Source: Rhodospirillales bacterium
GTDB taxonomy: Bacteria > Pseudomonadota > Alphaproteobacteria > Micavibrionales > Micavibrionaceae
Assembly (NCBI GenBank): GCA_023898765.1
Contig: CP060238.1
Coordinates: 806,001 to 870,000 of the forward strand
DNA length: 64,000 nucleotides
Direction of reading: 5' to 3'
The notes under the pieces are model-generated. The model ran no database searches. It saw only the letters and a list, made by a program, of their open reading frames with translations, and was not told the DNA's origin. Shown piece after piece: positions 51,601-60,556 of this stretch; the stretch's first letter is position 1, and every line of letters begins with the position of its first letter. The position numbers and the translations under genes are program-made.

Positions 51601-51666
51601 AACTTTTACAGGACGAAACATGCTGGCTTTATCGTGCAAGCCGTTTTTTAAGTCTTTGTTTCTCAT
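48643..51666 (-). CDS. Hybrid sensor histidine kinase with 7TMR-DISM input, REC and Hpt
   Basis: The 1007-residue protein has a signal segment (about 16-41), then a periplasmic 7TMR-DISM-type beta domain (about 45-205, KKWLVFKLHNTSSETDWLL). Seven membrane spans follow (about 220-415), then a coiled coil and HisKA with the phospho-histidine near 503 (FLAVVSHEIRTPMTG). HATPase has NLTSNAIKFT and GTGLGLAICKGL. REC has LVVDDNEINKK and VVLMDIQLPNMKG, and a C-terminal Hpt has ARAHDLKGMAGNFG near 953. All relay modules look intact. DISM inputs are thought to bind carbohydrates or similar ligands. No output regulator is adjacent. A start at 51621 is an alternative. Confidence 0.9.
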   Translation of the reverse strand: MRNKDLKNGLHDKASMFRPVKVLFAALAVLCFFLPFAAKAQTYEFDDHIPLILGDSESHYFLGAYTYLIPDPDEKFTAQEILEKAKNLSLSQRNTRDIIDLGYLGEKKWLVFKLHNTSSETDWLLNFGSTLEGRYGFLDKIDIYSYIPQPLVSAADTKEGVLTPITKRLDKTIPLTLEKDQEVILIMPLQSTSGVPLTLNLQIQTRDFSILQGENLLGDLNILMMFLAGMAFFFLSVCLSKRSWNYLPFSVYYAVLVLLFHWNNVSVFSLLPLRGEILPLLMGLLAVGSVGLTKVFLDIRKYDYTERYTLNGLALLVFVCGTAGLLPLETNPLIKTALFYGPIVFTFTVLPLLCFAQAQIRKDEAYPLIWAWLFLLAGIIISAAALSGFLSLSGITVNAFWIMLFPQAIFFISATLKRIERQQDILFEEKAQENKETLSLVRLRHTKESAEQNRLLKVIEKERQLLAQMREREARRTEEMRVAKTAADEANRAKSAFLAVVSHEIRTPMTGIMGMVRLLLDGNLSKEQKDYVMTIQDSGDAMLTLLNDILDFEKIERGKMDLEYISFDLPRLIQGIARLMSGHAAQKNVGLKVNIEDSVPRYVMGDPNRLRQILLNLTSNAIKFTSEGDVTLHLRAEKGETDKDYNIYYAVHDSGIGIAQDVQEYLFTPFAQADSSISRKFGGTGLGLAICKGLIEAMGSVIRVSSEEGHGSTFFFTLQMERAKEEGETESSETQESPPPAAAAPLDAKHVLVVDDNEINKKVILGFLDKMNCSAETAQSAEQAIEMIKTGTYDVVLMDIQLPNMKGDEATMVIRQMEDVRKASLPVIALSGNVLQEDIERFYQAGMDGYVAKPIDPAKLEKAVMSSRPHVAPSPGAPAEETKDITSESGIFDAEMLGVLRNNLGETQLQELLDGLIVKTQEIVEALVNASKEKDMNEIAARAHDLKGMAGNFGLSEISTMAENAEKIAKGSPPDAAPPQEDLNELISSLPDASLRAKEALKSWMRA

Positions 51667-51846
51667 ATGCTTTTTAAGTCCCCGAACGGAATCGTCTCTG
51701 AAAACGATGTCCTTCCTGTATGATGCGCCGAAAATGGTTACTAAAAAATGAATAAAAGCACATTCAAGGCACCTTAAATGTTCTTATGTAAAAAATATTT
51801 TGTGTATTTTACAGATGGACGTGACGGGCGGTCAAAGACGCCTGAA

Positions 51847-52953
51847 TCAGCGCTTCCATGCGGTGTCCATATTGTCGATATGAACGGTTTGGGCCTGTTG
51901 CTTTTCGTCTTCGATTTGTCCGATCGTGTACATCCGTTCGCCCTGTTCCGTGAGGGCGGCCGTTATATTGCCGGCCTCTTCCGGGGCGCAGACGAGGGCC
52001 ATCCCGATCCCGCAATTGAGGGTGAGGGCCATATCCTGCGGCGCCAGATCCCCGATTTCCTGCAGCCATCCAAACAGGGGCGGCAGATCCCATGCGTTGG
52101 CATCCAGCCGCGCCGAAAGGTCCTTGGGCAGGATGCGCGGAATATTTTCGATCAGGCCGCCGCCTGTGATGTTGGCGAGGCCTTTGATCGCGCTATATCC
52201 TTCCTGATCCTTTATGTTCAGGGCGTTCAGAATTTGTTTGACGTAGATGCGGGTGGGGGTCAGCAGGACGTCCCCTAAAAGGGCGCCGGGCTCGAACGGG
52301 GCGGGGCTGTCATAGCTGCAGCCCCCGGCTGTTCCCACGAGCTTGCGCACGAGGGAGTAGCCGTTGGAATGCAGTCCGCTGGCGGCAAGGCCCAGAATAA
52401 CGTCTCCGGCCTTGATCCTGTCTCCGGTAATCACCTGGTCGCGCTCCACCGCGCCGACGGTAAAGCCCGCCAGATCGTAATCCCCCTCGCTGTACATGCC
52501 GGGCATTTCGGCCGTTTCGCCGCCGATCAAAGCGCATCCGGCCCGCTTGCATCCGGCGGCGATGCCGGACACCACTTTTTCCGCCCTGGCCACGTCCAGT
52601 TTTCCGCAGGCGAAATAGTCGAGGAAAAAGAGAGGCTCCGCCCCCTGCACGATCAGGTCGTTCACGCACATGGCCACGAGGTCGATGCCGACGGTGTCGT
52701 GCTTCCCGGTATCAATGGCGATTTTGAGCTTTGTGCCCACGCCGTCTGTGGCGCTGACCAAAAGCGGGTCTTTATATCCGCAGGCTTTGACATCGAACAG
52801 GGCTCCGAATCCGCCAAGGCCGCCCATGACACCGCTTCTGTGGGTGTTTTTAATGGCCGGTTTGATTCGTTCAACCAGTTCGGCGCCGGCATGGATGTCG
52901 ACACCGGCTTCTTTATAGGCGCCCTGTTTCATTCTCTTTTCATTTCTTTTCAT
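51847..52953 (-). CDS. purM: Phosphoribosylformylglycinamidine cyclo-ligase
   Basis: The 368-residue enzyme has YKEAGVDIHAGAELVERIKP, VSATDGVGTKLKIA, GGETAEMPGMY and DYDLAGFTVGAVERD, all standard PurM blocks. It closes the imidazole ring to give AIR in purine synthesis. A second in-frame ATG seven codons on (52932) could be the real start; neither has a clear ribosome site. It diverges from the DUF2066 gene. Confidence 0.96.
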   Translation of the reverse strand: MKRNEKRMKQGAYKEAGVDIHAGAELVERIKPAIKNTHRSGVMGGLGGFGALFDVKACGYKDPLLVSATDGVGTKLKIAIDTGKHDTVGIDLVAMCVNDLIVQGAEPLFFLDYFACGKLDVARAEKVVSGIAAGCKRAGCALIGGETAEMPGMYSEGDYDLAGFTVGAVERDQVITGDRIKAGDVILGLAASGLHSNGYSLVRKLVGTAGGCSYDSPAPFEPGALLGDVLLTPTRIYVKQILNALNIKDQEGYSAIKGLANITGGGLIENIPRILPKDLSARLDANAWDLPPLFGWLQEIGDLAPQDMALTLNCGIGMALVCAPEEAGNITAALTEQGERMYTIGQIEDEKQQAQTVHIDNMDTAWKR

Positions 52954-52997
52954 TCAGTGTTATAAAAAGGCCACAATTCCCAAAGAAAGTACATCGG

Positions 52998-54164
52998 ATG
53001 GCGACATTCTATAAACATTTTGCATTGGTTTATACAGTCTTTTGTGTGGTTTTTTCCTGCGGGGCCCTTGCGCAGGACGATATTTACACGGTTGAAAATG
53101 TCGAGGTGGACGTGACGGCGGACAATGCCGTGCAGGCGCGGGAAAATGCGATGGAGGAAGCGCAGGTCAAAGCCTACCGGATGCTGGCGGAAAAACTGCT
53201 GCCGCCGGAAGAATTCGAAGTCTTTGAAACGCCCGATTCCACGACTATTTCTGCGCTGGTTCAGGATTTCGAAGTCACCAACGAACAGCTTTCCGCCGTT
53301 CGCTATAAAGGCGTTTTTACGGTGCGTTTTCGTCCCGGCGCCATGCGTTCGCGTCTGGCCGCGGGGGGGACGCCCTATGTCGAAGATGTTGTGCAGGCCG
53401 GTTCCCTGCTTGTGTTTCCGTTCTATCAATATGGATCGCGCATGACTTTGTGGGAGCCGTCCAACGAATGGATGAAAGCCTGGGTCCGGCCGCAAGAGGG
53501 TGAGGCGGAGTCCCTGACGATCGTTCCCATGGGGGATTTGCTGGATGTCTCGCAGGTGCGGGACGATCAGGCCCTCACTTATGCGCCCGAAATGATGAAG
53601 CGGATGATGGCGCGCTACGAGGCCGAGGAGGCCGCTATTTTGATCGCGGCGCCCAAAAGGACGGGCGTTGAGGCCGATGCGCCGCTGTCTCTGGATGTCA
53701 GGCTTTACGAAGTGGGGGAAAGCGGGCCGGAATATATGCGCTCTGTGAGCATCGACTCTTTGCCCGAAGAAGGCAGGGATGCCTTTTATGACCGTTCGGT
53801 GCGCGAAGTTAAAAACATGCTGCGCGGAAACTGGAAACAAAAAAGGGTGATTACGCCCGCACAGATCCGGTTCTTTGAGGCGCGCGTTCATTTTACGTCG
53901 GTGCAGGAATGGGTCAAAACCAAGAATGTTCTGGATCGTTTGCCCGGGATGCAAACGATTTTGATTAAAGGGCTGAAGCCCAAGCAGGCGGAGGTCCAGC
54001 TTCAATATGCGGGCGACGAAGACCATTTGCGTCAGGCGTTGCAGCGCGCGGGCATTGTGATGCAGGCCGGATACGGGCAGCAGGCGGGCTATGTTCCCGG
54101 GTATAGCAATGCGGCCGCCGGCAGTCTTGTTTACGATCTGTCCATGGGGCGCAGGCCTTATTAG
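52998..54164 (+). CDS. DUF2066 domain periplasmic protein
   Basis: The 388-residue protein has a signal peptide (KHFALVYTVFCVVFSCGALA, cleavage after ALAQ). The mature part begins YTVENVEVDVTADNAVQARE, followed by AMEEAQVKAYRMLAEKL, the recognisable core of DUF2066. The second half has no motif I can name. DUF2066 proteins have no established function. It is followed by an AI-2E-type permease and hdaA on the same strand, an order I recall from other alphaproteobacteria. Confidence 0.85.
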   Translation: MATFYKHFALVYTVFCVVFSCGALAQDDIYTVENVEVDVTADNAVQARENAMEEAQVKAYRMLAEKLLPPEEFEVFETPDSTTISALVQDFEVTNEQLSAVRYKGVFTVRFRPGAMRSRLAAGGTPYVEDVVQAGSLLVFPFYQYGSRMTLWEPSNEWMKAWVRPQEGEAESLTIVPMGDLLDVSQVRDDQALTYAPEMMKRMMARYEAEEAAILIAAPKRTGVEADAPLSLDVRLYEVGESGPEYMRSVSIDSLPEEGRDAFYDRSVREVKNMLRGNWKQKRVITPAQIRFFEARVHFTSVQEWVKTKNVLDRLPGMQTILIKGLKPKQAEVQLQYAGDEDHLRQALQRAGIVMQAGYGQQAGYVPGYSNAAAGSLVYDLSMGRRPY

Positions 54165-54187
54165 GTTAAAAGGGGAGATGGTTGTCG

Positions 54188-55291
54188 ATGGCCATTAATT
54201 TTCAAAAACAGCTTTTGTTCTGGGGCGCGGCTTTTGCCCTGTTTTTCGGGTTCGTCTGCGTGTTCAAAGGGGTTTTGATGCCTTTTGCGCTGGGATTTTC
54301 GATTGCCTATCTTCTCAATCCCCTGGTGTCGTGTCTGGAAAAAGCCGGCCTGCCGAGGCTTTTGGGAACGCTTTTGATTCTATCGCTCTTTTTCGTTTTT
54401 GCCGGCGTTGTCCTGACGGTGGCCATTCCGCCGGCCTACAGGGAGTCCGTTTCCCTGATCGAGAATATTCCCGGATACATGGATGTGCTGTTTAATTTTT
54501 CCGAACCGTATCTTTCTTGGATTCAGGATCGTCTCGGCGACGGGTATCTCGAAAGCATAAAATCTTTTTTGCGCGACAATGTCGGTAAAATCGTTACCGT
54601 AACGGGCGGAATTGTGGGAGGATTGGCGTCCGGCGGACAGGCGGTCGCCGGGTTTATGACGGCGCTCGTGATTACACCGCTGGCGGCCTTTTTCATGATG
54701 AAGGAATGGCCGTATCTGACAGACTGGATAGAGGGGCTTTACCCGCGGGAGCATGAAACGGTGATACGGGATTTATTCAAACAGATTGACCAAAAACTGG
54801 CGGGGTTTGTCCGCGGGCAACTGTCCGTCGCTTTCCTGCTGGGGGTGATTTACGCCGTGGCCTTAAGTATCGCGGGGCTGAAATACGGGTTTCTTATCGG
54901 TCTGGCGGCGGGCGCGTTGTCGATTATTCCCATGGTCGGCTCCGCTTTGGGGCTGGTGGTCGGCGTCGGCGTGGCGTGGTTCCAGACGGGGGAATGGAGC
55001 TTTGTGGCCATTATCGCGGCCATTTTTATCGTCGGGCAGATTGTCGAAGGCAATATCCTCACGCCCAAGCTGGTCGGGGACAGCGTCGGGCTTCATCCTT
55101 TATGGATTGTGTTTGCGTTGATGGCGGGCGGCAGCCTGTTCGGCATTTTGGGGATGCTTCTGGCGGTTCCCGTCGCAGCCGTTATAGGGGTGCTCGTCGG
55201 GTTTGCGATTTTGCAGTACAAGAAAAGCCCCTTGTATAAAAAGCTCCCTTCCAAAAGACCAAAAGAGAAACAGAAAAAGAAAAATGGGTGA
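54188..55291 (+). CDS. AI-2E / PerM family permease
   Basis: The 367-residue protein has about eight membrane spans. Family features are MPFALGFSIAYLLNPLVSCL, a periplasmic amphipathic stretch, and GVGVAWFQTGEW, IVEGNILTPKLVGDSVGLHP and GILGMLLAVPVAAVIGVL. Members are proposed to export small molecules or work as Na+/H+ antiporters; the substrate is unknown. GGAG lies ten bases before the ATG. The basic C-terminus overlaps the hdaA start by eight bases, so the genes are coupled. Confidence 0.9.
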   Translation: MAINFQKQLLFWGAAFALFFGFVCVFKGVLMPFALGFSIAYLLNPLVSCLEKAGLPRLLGTLLILSLFFVFAGVVLTVAIPPAYRESVSLIENIPGYMDVLFNFSEPYLSWIQDRLGDGYLESIKSFLRDNVGKIVTVTGGIVGGLASGGQAVAGFMTALVITPLAAFFMMKEWPYLTDWIEGLYPREHETVIRDLFKQIDQKLAGFVRGQLSVAFLLGVIYAVALSIAGLKYGFLIGLAAGALSIIPMVGSALGLVVGVGVAWFQTGEWSFVAIIAAIFIVGQIVEGNILTPKLVGDSVGLHPLWIVFALMAGGSLFGILGMLLAVPVAAVIGVLVGFAILQYKKSPLYKKLPSKRPKEKQKKKNG

Positions 55292-55961
55292 ACCGGCTGT
55301 ACAGATCCCTCTGGATTTAGGGCACCGGACTGCGCTGGGCCGGGAGGATTTCCTGATCGCCCCCAGCAATGAAGACGCCGTGGCCTGGCTGGACCTGTGG
55401 CCGCAATGGCCGGCGCCTGCGTTTGTCCTGTACGGGCAGGCGGCGAGCGGAAAGAGCCATCTGGCCGCCGTGTGGGGAGAAAAGTCCCATGCCGTATGCG
55501 TGGATCCGTCGATATTGTCTGAAGGCTCGGCGCGGGATCTGGCGGAAAAATACGAACATCTGATCCTCGACAATGCCGATCATCTGATTGGAAATCTGGC
55601 GTGCGAAAAGGGCCTGTTCCATCTGTATAATATTTTTAAAGAGGAGCAGCGCAGTTTCCTGATGGTTTTGGAAGCGCCGCCGGTCCGCCGCCAGTTCGCC
55701 CTGCCGGATCTGGCGTCCAGGCTGCGCGCCGCGCCGAGCGTCGCGATCCGGGAACCGGACGATCTTTTGCTCTCGGCGCTTTTGGTCAAACTTTTCAATG
55801 ACCGTCAGTTGCGTGTCAGCGAAGAGGTGATCGCTTACATCCTGCCGCGCATCGAACGCTCTTTCAGGGCGGCGCGGGATTTGATCGAAAAAGCGGATCA
55901 GGCTGCCATGGTTCAGAAACGCGCTATTTCCGTGCCGCTTATCCGGGAATTGCTGGCTTAA
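55284..55961 (+). CDS. hdaA: DnaA-related replication regulator HdaA
   Basis: The 225-residue protein is a short AAA+ ATPase related to DnaA domain III. It has a Walker A-like FVLYGQAASGKSHLA, a Walker B-like HLILDNADHLIG, and sensor regions in LPDLASRLRAAPSVAIREPD and ERSFRAARDLIEKAD. It lacks the DnaA DNA-binding domain IV. An N-terminal QIPLDLGHR resembles the beta-clamp-binding motif of Hda. It should promote inactivation of DnaA-ATP after initiation. The frame extends upstream to 55203, but the ATG at 55284 fits the clamp motif position. Confidence 0.88.
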   Translation: MGEPAVQIPLDLGHRTALGREDFLIAPSNEDAVAWLDLWPQWPAPAFVLYGQAASGKSHLAAVWGEKSHAVCVDPSILSEGSARDLAEKYEHLILDNADHLIGNLACEKGLFHLYNIFKEEQRSFLMVLEAPPVRRQFALPDLASRLRAAPSVAIREPDDLLLSALLVKLFNDRQLRVSEEVIAYILPRIERSFRAARDLIEKADQAAMVQKRAISVPLIRELLA

Positions 55962-57115
55962 TTTTCCTCCAGTTCGATGAGCCGGATTTCCCCGTCTTGA
56001 AGGGTCAGGGCCAGTTTTCCCGCTTTCATCCTGAGGGCGTCTTTCCCGAAAATTTCATGCCGCCAGCCTTTGAGGGCCGGAATGTCGGGGGCGTCTTCCG
56101 CGGCCAGACGTTCCATGTCCTGTGCGCTGGCGATGATTTTGGGGGTGACGTCCGCTTCCCCCGTGTTGATTTTGAGAAGCATCTTCAGCATTTCCAGTGT
56201 GGAGCGGGCGGTTTTTGGGAAGGGGCGGCTGTTTTCACGCCGTGGCCATGTGTCTTTCGGGCTTTGGACGGCTTTTTTAATCAGCTTTACGAGTTTTTCT
56301 CCTGTTTCCCCCTTGGCGACGGGCTTGGGCAGGGAGCGCACGCGTAAAAGACCTTCCATGTCTTTGGGCTTGTAGAGCGCCAGATCTGCGAGCGTTTCGT
56401 CCTTTAAAATGCGTCCGCGCGGCACGTCCTTTTTTTGTGCAGTGGCTTCGCGCCATGCGGCGAGTTCTTTTAAGATGGCGAACACTTCCGGTTTGTCGGA
56501 GCGGATTTTAATGCGTTCCCATGCGTTTTCCGGGTGGGAGTCGTATGTTTCGGGCGTGGTTAAAATCGTCATTTCGGCGTTCACCCAGCTTTCCCGTCCT
56601 TTTTTCCGCAAGGTGTCGTGCAGCTTCTCATAGACTTCCCGCAGGTATGTCACGTCGTTCAGCGCATAGGTAAGCTGTTTCTGGCTTAAGGGGCGGCGGG
56701 ACCAGTCGGTAAACTGGGCGCTTTTTTCAAGGGGATGCCCGGTTATATCCTGCACCAGCGCGCTGTAGGAAATGGAATCGCCATAGCCGCACACCATCGC
56801 GGCCACCTGCGTATCGAAAATGGGGTGGGGGATTTTGCCGTTGATCTGGTAAAAAATTTCCAGATCCTGCCGCGCCGCGTGAAACACCTTCAAAACATTC
56901 TCGTTCACCAGCAAGTCATAAACCGGCGTCCAGTCGAGGGTTGTGCCGATCATATCCAGCGCCCTTGCCTCCACGTCCGGTCCGGCCATCTGGATCAGGC
57001 AAAGCTTTGAATAATAGGTTTTATCCCGCAGGAACTCCGTATCGATCGTGAGATACGGGCCCCGGGCCAGCGCGGCGCAGAAATCCTCAAGATCGTCTTG
57101 CGTTTGAATAATCAT
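55958..57115 (-). CDS. rnd: Ribonuclease D
   Basis: The 385-residue exonuclease has the DEDD-type active-site blocks YLTIDTEFLRDKTYYS, VFHAARQDLEIFYQ and LTYALNDVTYLREVY. An HRDC-like helical region follows (LADLALYKPKDMEGLLRVRSL). It trims the 3' ends of structured RNAs such as tRNA precursors. Length matches E. coli RNase D (375). It is convergent with hdaA (4-base overlap) and divergent from aspS. Confidence 0.94.
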   Translation of the reverse strand: MIIQTQDDLEDFCAALARGPYLTIDTEFLRDKTYYSKLCLIQMAGPDVEARALDMIGTTLDWTPVYDLLVNENVLKVFHAARQDLEIFYQINGKIPHPIFDTQVAAMVCGYGDSISYSALVQDITGHPLEKSAQFTDWSRRPLSQKQLTYALNDVTYLREVYEKLHDTLRKKGRESWVNAEMTILTTPETYDSHPENAWERIKIRSDKPEVFAILKELAAWREATAQKKDVPRGRILKDETLADLALYKPKDMEGLLRVRSLPKPVAKGETGEKLVKLIKKAVQSPKDTWPRRENSRPFPKTARSTLEMLKMLLKINTGEADVTPKIIASAQDMERLAAEDAPDIPALKGWRHEIFGKDALRMKAGKLALTLQDGEIRLIELEEN

Positions 57116-57178
57116 GTAGCTCTTGTGCCTTTTTGTCTGCCCCGTTATAAAGGCTTGTTTTGATTAAAGGAACAGAAA

Positions 57179-59002
57179 ATGCACAGCTACAGAACACATC
57201 ATTGTGGGGAACTTAGAAAAGGGCATGAAGGGCAGGCGGTGAAACTCTCCGGCTGGATTGGCCGCAAGCGCGATCATGGCGGGGTTTTGTTTATCGATTT
57301 GCGCGATACCTACGGCATAACCCAATGTGTGGTGGATGAAGGCTCTCCCCTGCTGGAACAGGTGGAAGGCTTTCGTGTGGAGTCCGTGATTACGGTGGTG
57401 GGGAAGGTGCGGACCCGCCCGGGCGAAACACAGAATCCCAATATGCCTACCGGCGAGATCGAACTGTATATTGATGAAGTAACCCTGCAGGGCGCCGCCG
57501 ATGTGCTGCCCTTCCAGGTGGCCGAAGATGACGGGGCGGGGGAGGATATCCGCCTGAAATACCGCTATCTGGATTTGCGCCGCGAAAAAATGCAGAAAAA
57601 TATCCGCCTTAGAAACGACGTGATTTTTTCCATTCGCGAGCGTATGCACGCGCAGGGCTTTCAGGAATTCCAGACCCCGATTTTAACCGCGAGCAGCCCG
57701 GAAGGCGCGCGGGACTACCTTGTGCCCTCGCGGCTGCATCCGGGAAAATTCTACGCGCTTCCGCAGGCGCCGCAACAATTCAAACAGCTTTTGATGGTGT
57801 CGGGCTTCGATAAATATTTTCAGATCGCGCCATGCTTCCGGGATGAAGACGGGCGCGCGGACCGGCTTGCGGAGTTTTACCAGCTCGACATGGAAATGTC
57901 TTTTGTCAGCCAGCAGGATGTGTTCGATACCGTGCAGCCGGTGATTCAGGGCGTTTTTGAACAGTTCAACGACTTTACCGGCGCCGGGCACAAGGTCGAA
58001 TGGCTTCCGCATCTGCGTTTCGAAGACGCCATGCTCAGATACGGGACCGACAAGCCGGACCTGCGCAATCCGCTGGAGATCGTGGATGTGACGGAAGTTT
58101 TCGCCCGCGACGATGTGGAATTCAAAGCCTTTAAAGGCACGGTTGAAAAAGGTGGCGTGGTGCGCGCCATCCGCGCGCCTCAAGTCTTCGACCAGCCGCG
58201 CAGCTTCTTTGACAAGCTCAATAGCTGGGCACAGGGCGAAGGCGCGCCGGGTCTGGGTTATGTGGTCTTTAAGGACGGCGTTGGGGCCGGACCGATTGCC
58301 AAATTTATCCCTGAAGCTGCGCAGGAACAGTTAAAGGAACTTGCCGGGCTGGAAGAGGGCGACGCCATCTTCTTTGTGTGCAATAAAGAGTTGGCTGCCG
58401 CCAAGTTTGCGGGTCTTGCCCGTGATGTCATCTGCGACGCCCTGCCCGAAGGTCATGAGGCCGCACGTGAGACAGGCGTTTATAAATTCTGCTGGGTGGT
58501 GGATTTCCCGATGTATGAGCGCGACGAACACACGGGCAGGATCGACTTTTCCCACAATCCCTTTTCCATGCCGCAAGGGGGGATGGAGGATCTCGAAAAC
58601 AAAGATCCGGAAGACATTTACGCGTATCAGTATGACGCCATTTGCAACGGGTTCGAGCTGTGCTCCGGCGCGATCCGGAATCACAAGCCCGACATCATGG
58701 AAAAGGCGTTCAGCCTTGCCGGGTACGATAAATCCGTTCTGGAGGCCAAATTCGGCGGGATGCTGAATGCCTTTAAATTCGGTGCGCCGCCGCACGGAGG
58801 CTGCGCGTTCGGCATCGACCGGATTGTCATGCTGCTGGCGGACGAGCCGAACCTGCGCGAGGTTTACGCTTTTGTGATGAACGGCCAGTATGAAGACCAG
58901 ATGATGTCCGCGCCCGGTGACATCACGCCGGAGCAGCTTAAGGACCTGCATATCAGGCTCGATTTGCCCAAGGCCAAAGTCAAAAAAGACGAAGCGGCTT
59001 AA
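57179..59002 (+). CDS. aspS: Aspartyl-tRNA synthetase
   Basis: The 607-residue class IIb synthetase starts with an OB-fold anticodon-binding domain (GQAVKLSGWIGRKRDHGGVL). Catalytic motifs follow: QFKQLLMVSGFDKYFQIAPC and FRDEDGRADRLAEFYQLDME (motif 2) and GGCAFGIDRIVMLLADEPN (motif 3). A bacterial GAD insertion domain lies between. It attaches aspartate to tRNA-Asp. Bacteria without AsnRS often have a non-discriminating form that also charges tRNA-Asn, which cannot be decided here. Confidence 0.97.
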   Translation: MHSYRTHHCGELRKGHEGQAVKLSGWIGRKRDHGGVLFIDLRDTYGITQCVVDEGSPLLEQVEGFRVESVITVVGKVRTRPGETQNPNMPTGEIELYIDEVTLQGAADVLPFQVAEDDGAGEDIRLKYRYLDLRREKMQKNIRLRNDVIFSIRERMHAQGFQEFQTPILTASSPEGARDYLVPSRLHPGKFYALPQAPQQFKQLLMVSGFDKYFQIAPCFRDEDGRADRLAEFYQLDMEMSFVSQQDVFDTVQPVIQGVFEQFNDFTGAGHKVEWLPHLRFEDAMLRYGTDKPDLRNPLEIVDVTEVFARDDVEFKAFKGTVEKGGVVRAIRAPQVFDQPRSFFDKLNSWAQGEGAPGLGYVVFKDGVGAGPIAKFIPEAAQEQLKELAGLEEGDAIFFVCNKELAAAKFAGLARDVICDALPEGHEAARETGVYKFCWVVDFPMYERDEHTGRIDFSHNPFSMPQGGMEDLENKDPEDIYAYQYDAICNGFELCSGAIRNHKPDIMEKAFSLAGYDKSVLEAKFGGMLNAFKFGAPPHGGCAFGIDRIVMLLADEPNLREVYAFVMNGQYEDQMMSAPGDITPEQLKDLHIRLDLPKAKVKKDEAA

Positions 59003-59024
59003 AAAAATAATAGAAGGCAAAAAG

Positions 59025-59690
59025 ATGGGCTTTGACATTACAGATTACGCCAAGGGCCGCTATACGGCGAAGGCTTACGATCCGGGCCGGAAAATCCCCG
59101 ATGAAGATATCGAAAAAATAAAGGAGCTTCTCCGCTACAGCCCCTCCAGCGTGAACGGGCAGCCCTGGCATTTTATTCTGGCCTCGTCGGAGGGCGCCAG
59201 GGAAAAAATCGCCAGGTCAACGGATGCGCTTTATTCCTTTAATTCCCCTCTCATCCGGAACGCGTCGCATGTCGTGGTGTTTTGCGGCAGGCTTGATATG
59301 GAAGAAGACTTCCTGAAGAAGCTTTTGGCGCAGGAAGAAAAAGACGGCCGTTTCGATGCGGACCCGTCTCTTAAAGAAAAAATGAATGCCGGGCGCAGCA
59401 GGTTCGTCGCTCTCCATAAGGAAGAGAGGAAGGATGTAAAATATTGGACGGCCCGGCAGGTTTATCTCAATCTGGGGGCGTTCTTGCTGGGGGTTTCGAC
59501 GATGGGCATCGCGGCAACGCCGATGGAGGGGATTGATACGCAGGTTCTGGATGAAGAATTTGGTTTGCGCGAAAAAGGCTATGCCGCTCTTGTGGTCGTA
59601 GCGCTTGGCTATAGCGACCCTGAGAAGGATTACAATGCGAAGCTGCCGAAATCCCGCCTGCCCTGTTCGGACATTTTGACGGAAGTTTGA
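59025..59690 (+). CDS. nfsB: Oxygen-insensitive NAD(P)H nitroreductase, NfsB type
   Basis: The 221-residue flavoprotein has the NfsB-like blocks RYTAKAYDPGRKIPDEDI, LLRYSPSSVNGQPWHFI (FMN-binding), NASHVVVFCGRLDME, ARQVYLNLGAFLLG and the C-terminal KLPKSRLP, closely like E. coli NfsB. It reduces nitroaromatics and quinones by two-electron steps with FMN. AAGG lies nine bases upstream of the ATG, 22 bases after the aspS stop, so co-transcription is possible. Confidence 0.9.
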   Translation: MGFDITDYAKGRYTAKAYDPGRKIPDEDIEKIKELLRYSPSSVNGQPWHFILASSEGAREKIARSTDALYSFNSPLIRNASHVVVFCGRLDMEEDFLKKLLAQEEKDGRFDADPSLKEKMNAGRSRFVALHKEERKDVKYWTARQVYLNLGAFLLGVSTMGIAATPMEGIDTQVLDEEFGLREKGYAALVVVALGYSDPEKDYNAKLPKSRLPCSDILTEV

Positions 59691-59734
59691 CAGGGCCGGA
59701 AAACGCGGGCCCCCAAGGAAGGTCAGGATAAAAA

Positions 59735-60547
59735 ATGAAAAGAAAGGCGAAGAAAATGCTCTTTCATTTTCTTTTGCTGTACCTTTCTTTTGTGGCCGTT
59801 TTGTATTTCACGCAGCGCTCCATGATCTATTTTCCCGATACGCAAAAGCCGGATATCGGGGCTTACGCGCAGAACAATGTCACGCAGATGTCCGTCCGGA
59901 CCCTTGACGGCCTGACGCTGTCGGGCTGGTTCAAGCCGCCGCTTTTTCAAAAAGATGTTGTGGTGTTTTTTCACGGCAATGCGTCCCATTACGGCACGCG
60001 GATCGAAAAGGCCATGGCGCAGGCTTATAAGGGGTACGGTTTTTTACTGGCGGGATACCGGGGCTATGGCGGCAATCCGGGAAAACCTTCCGAAGAGGGG
60101 CTGTATAACGATGCGCGCGCCTGGATGCATGCTTTGGTCAATCGGGGCGTAAGGGCGGAAAATATTATCCTCTACGGGGAGTCGCTGGGAACGGGGGTGG
60201 CGGTTCAGATGGCGCTGGAATATCCGGATGTAAAGGCGCTCGTTTTGGAATCCCCCTATACGAGTCTGCCGGACGTGGCGGCCAAAACCTATTTTTTCGT
60301 GCCGGTCCGTTTGTTGATGAAGGATAAATTCGACAGCCTGTCCAAAATCAAAAAGGTGAAGGCGCCGCTTTTGGTGTTGCAGGGGATGAAAGACAGGGTG
60401 GTTGCCCCGTCCTTCGGTCAAAGGCTTTTTGCTGCGGCGAACGATCCGAAAGAGATGGTTTCTCTCGAGGGTTACGGCCATAACGATATGCCGGACGGCA
60501 TATTGGCGCAAAAGCTTGCGGCGTTTGTAAGAAGTAAGGCCGACTGA
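59735..60547 (+). CDS. Alpha/beta hydrolase (BEM46-like), membrane-anchored
   Basis: The 270-residue protein has an N-terminal membrane anchor (LFHFLLLYLSFVAVLYF). The alpha/beta-hydrolase core has VVFFHGNASHYGTR (oxyanion region), the nucleophile elbow LYGESLGTG, an aspartate in MKDRVVAPSF and the histidine in GYGHNDMPDG. Proteins of this type (COG1073) are serine hydrolases of unknown natural substrate, probably facing the periplasm. It is convergent with the LpoA-like gene. Confidence 0.87.
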   Translation: MKRKAKKMLFHFLLLYLSFVAVLYFTQRSMIYFPDTQKPDIGAYAQNNVTQMSVRTLDGLTLSGWFKPPLFQKDVVVFFHGNASHYGTRIEKAMAQAYKGYGFLLAGYRGYGGNPGKPSEEGLYNDARAWMHALVNRGVRAENIILYGESLGTGVAVQMALEYPDVKALVLESPYTSLPDVAAKTYFFVPVRLLMKDKFDSLSKIKKVKAPLLVLQGMKDRVVAPSFGQRLFAAANDPKEMVSLEGYGHNDMPDGILAQKLAAFVRSKAD

Positions 60548-60556
60548 GTTTCTTTC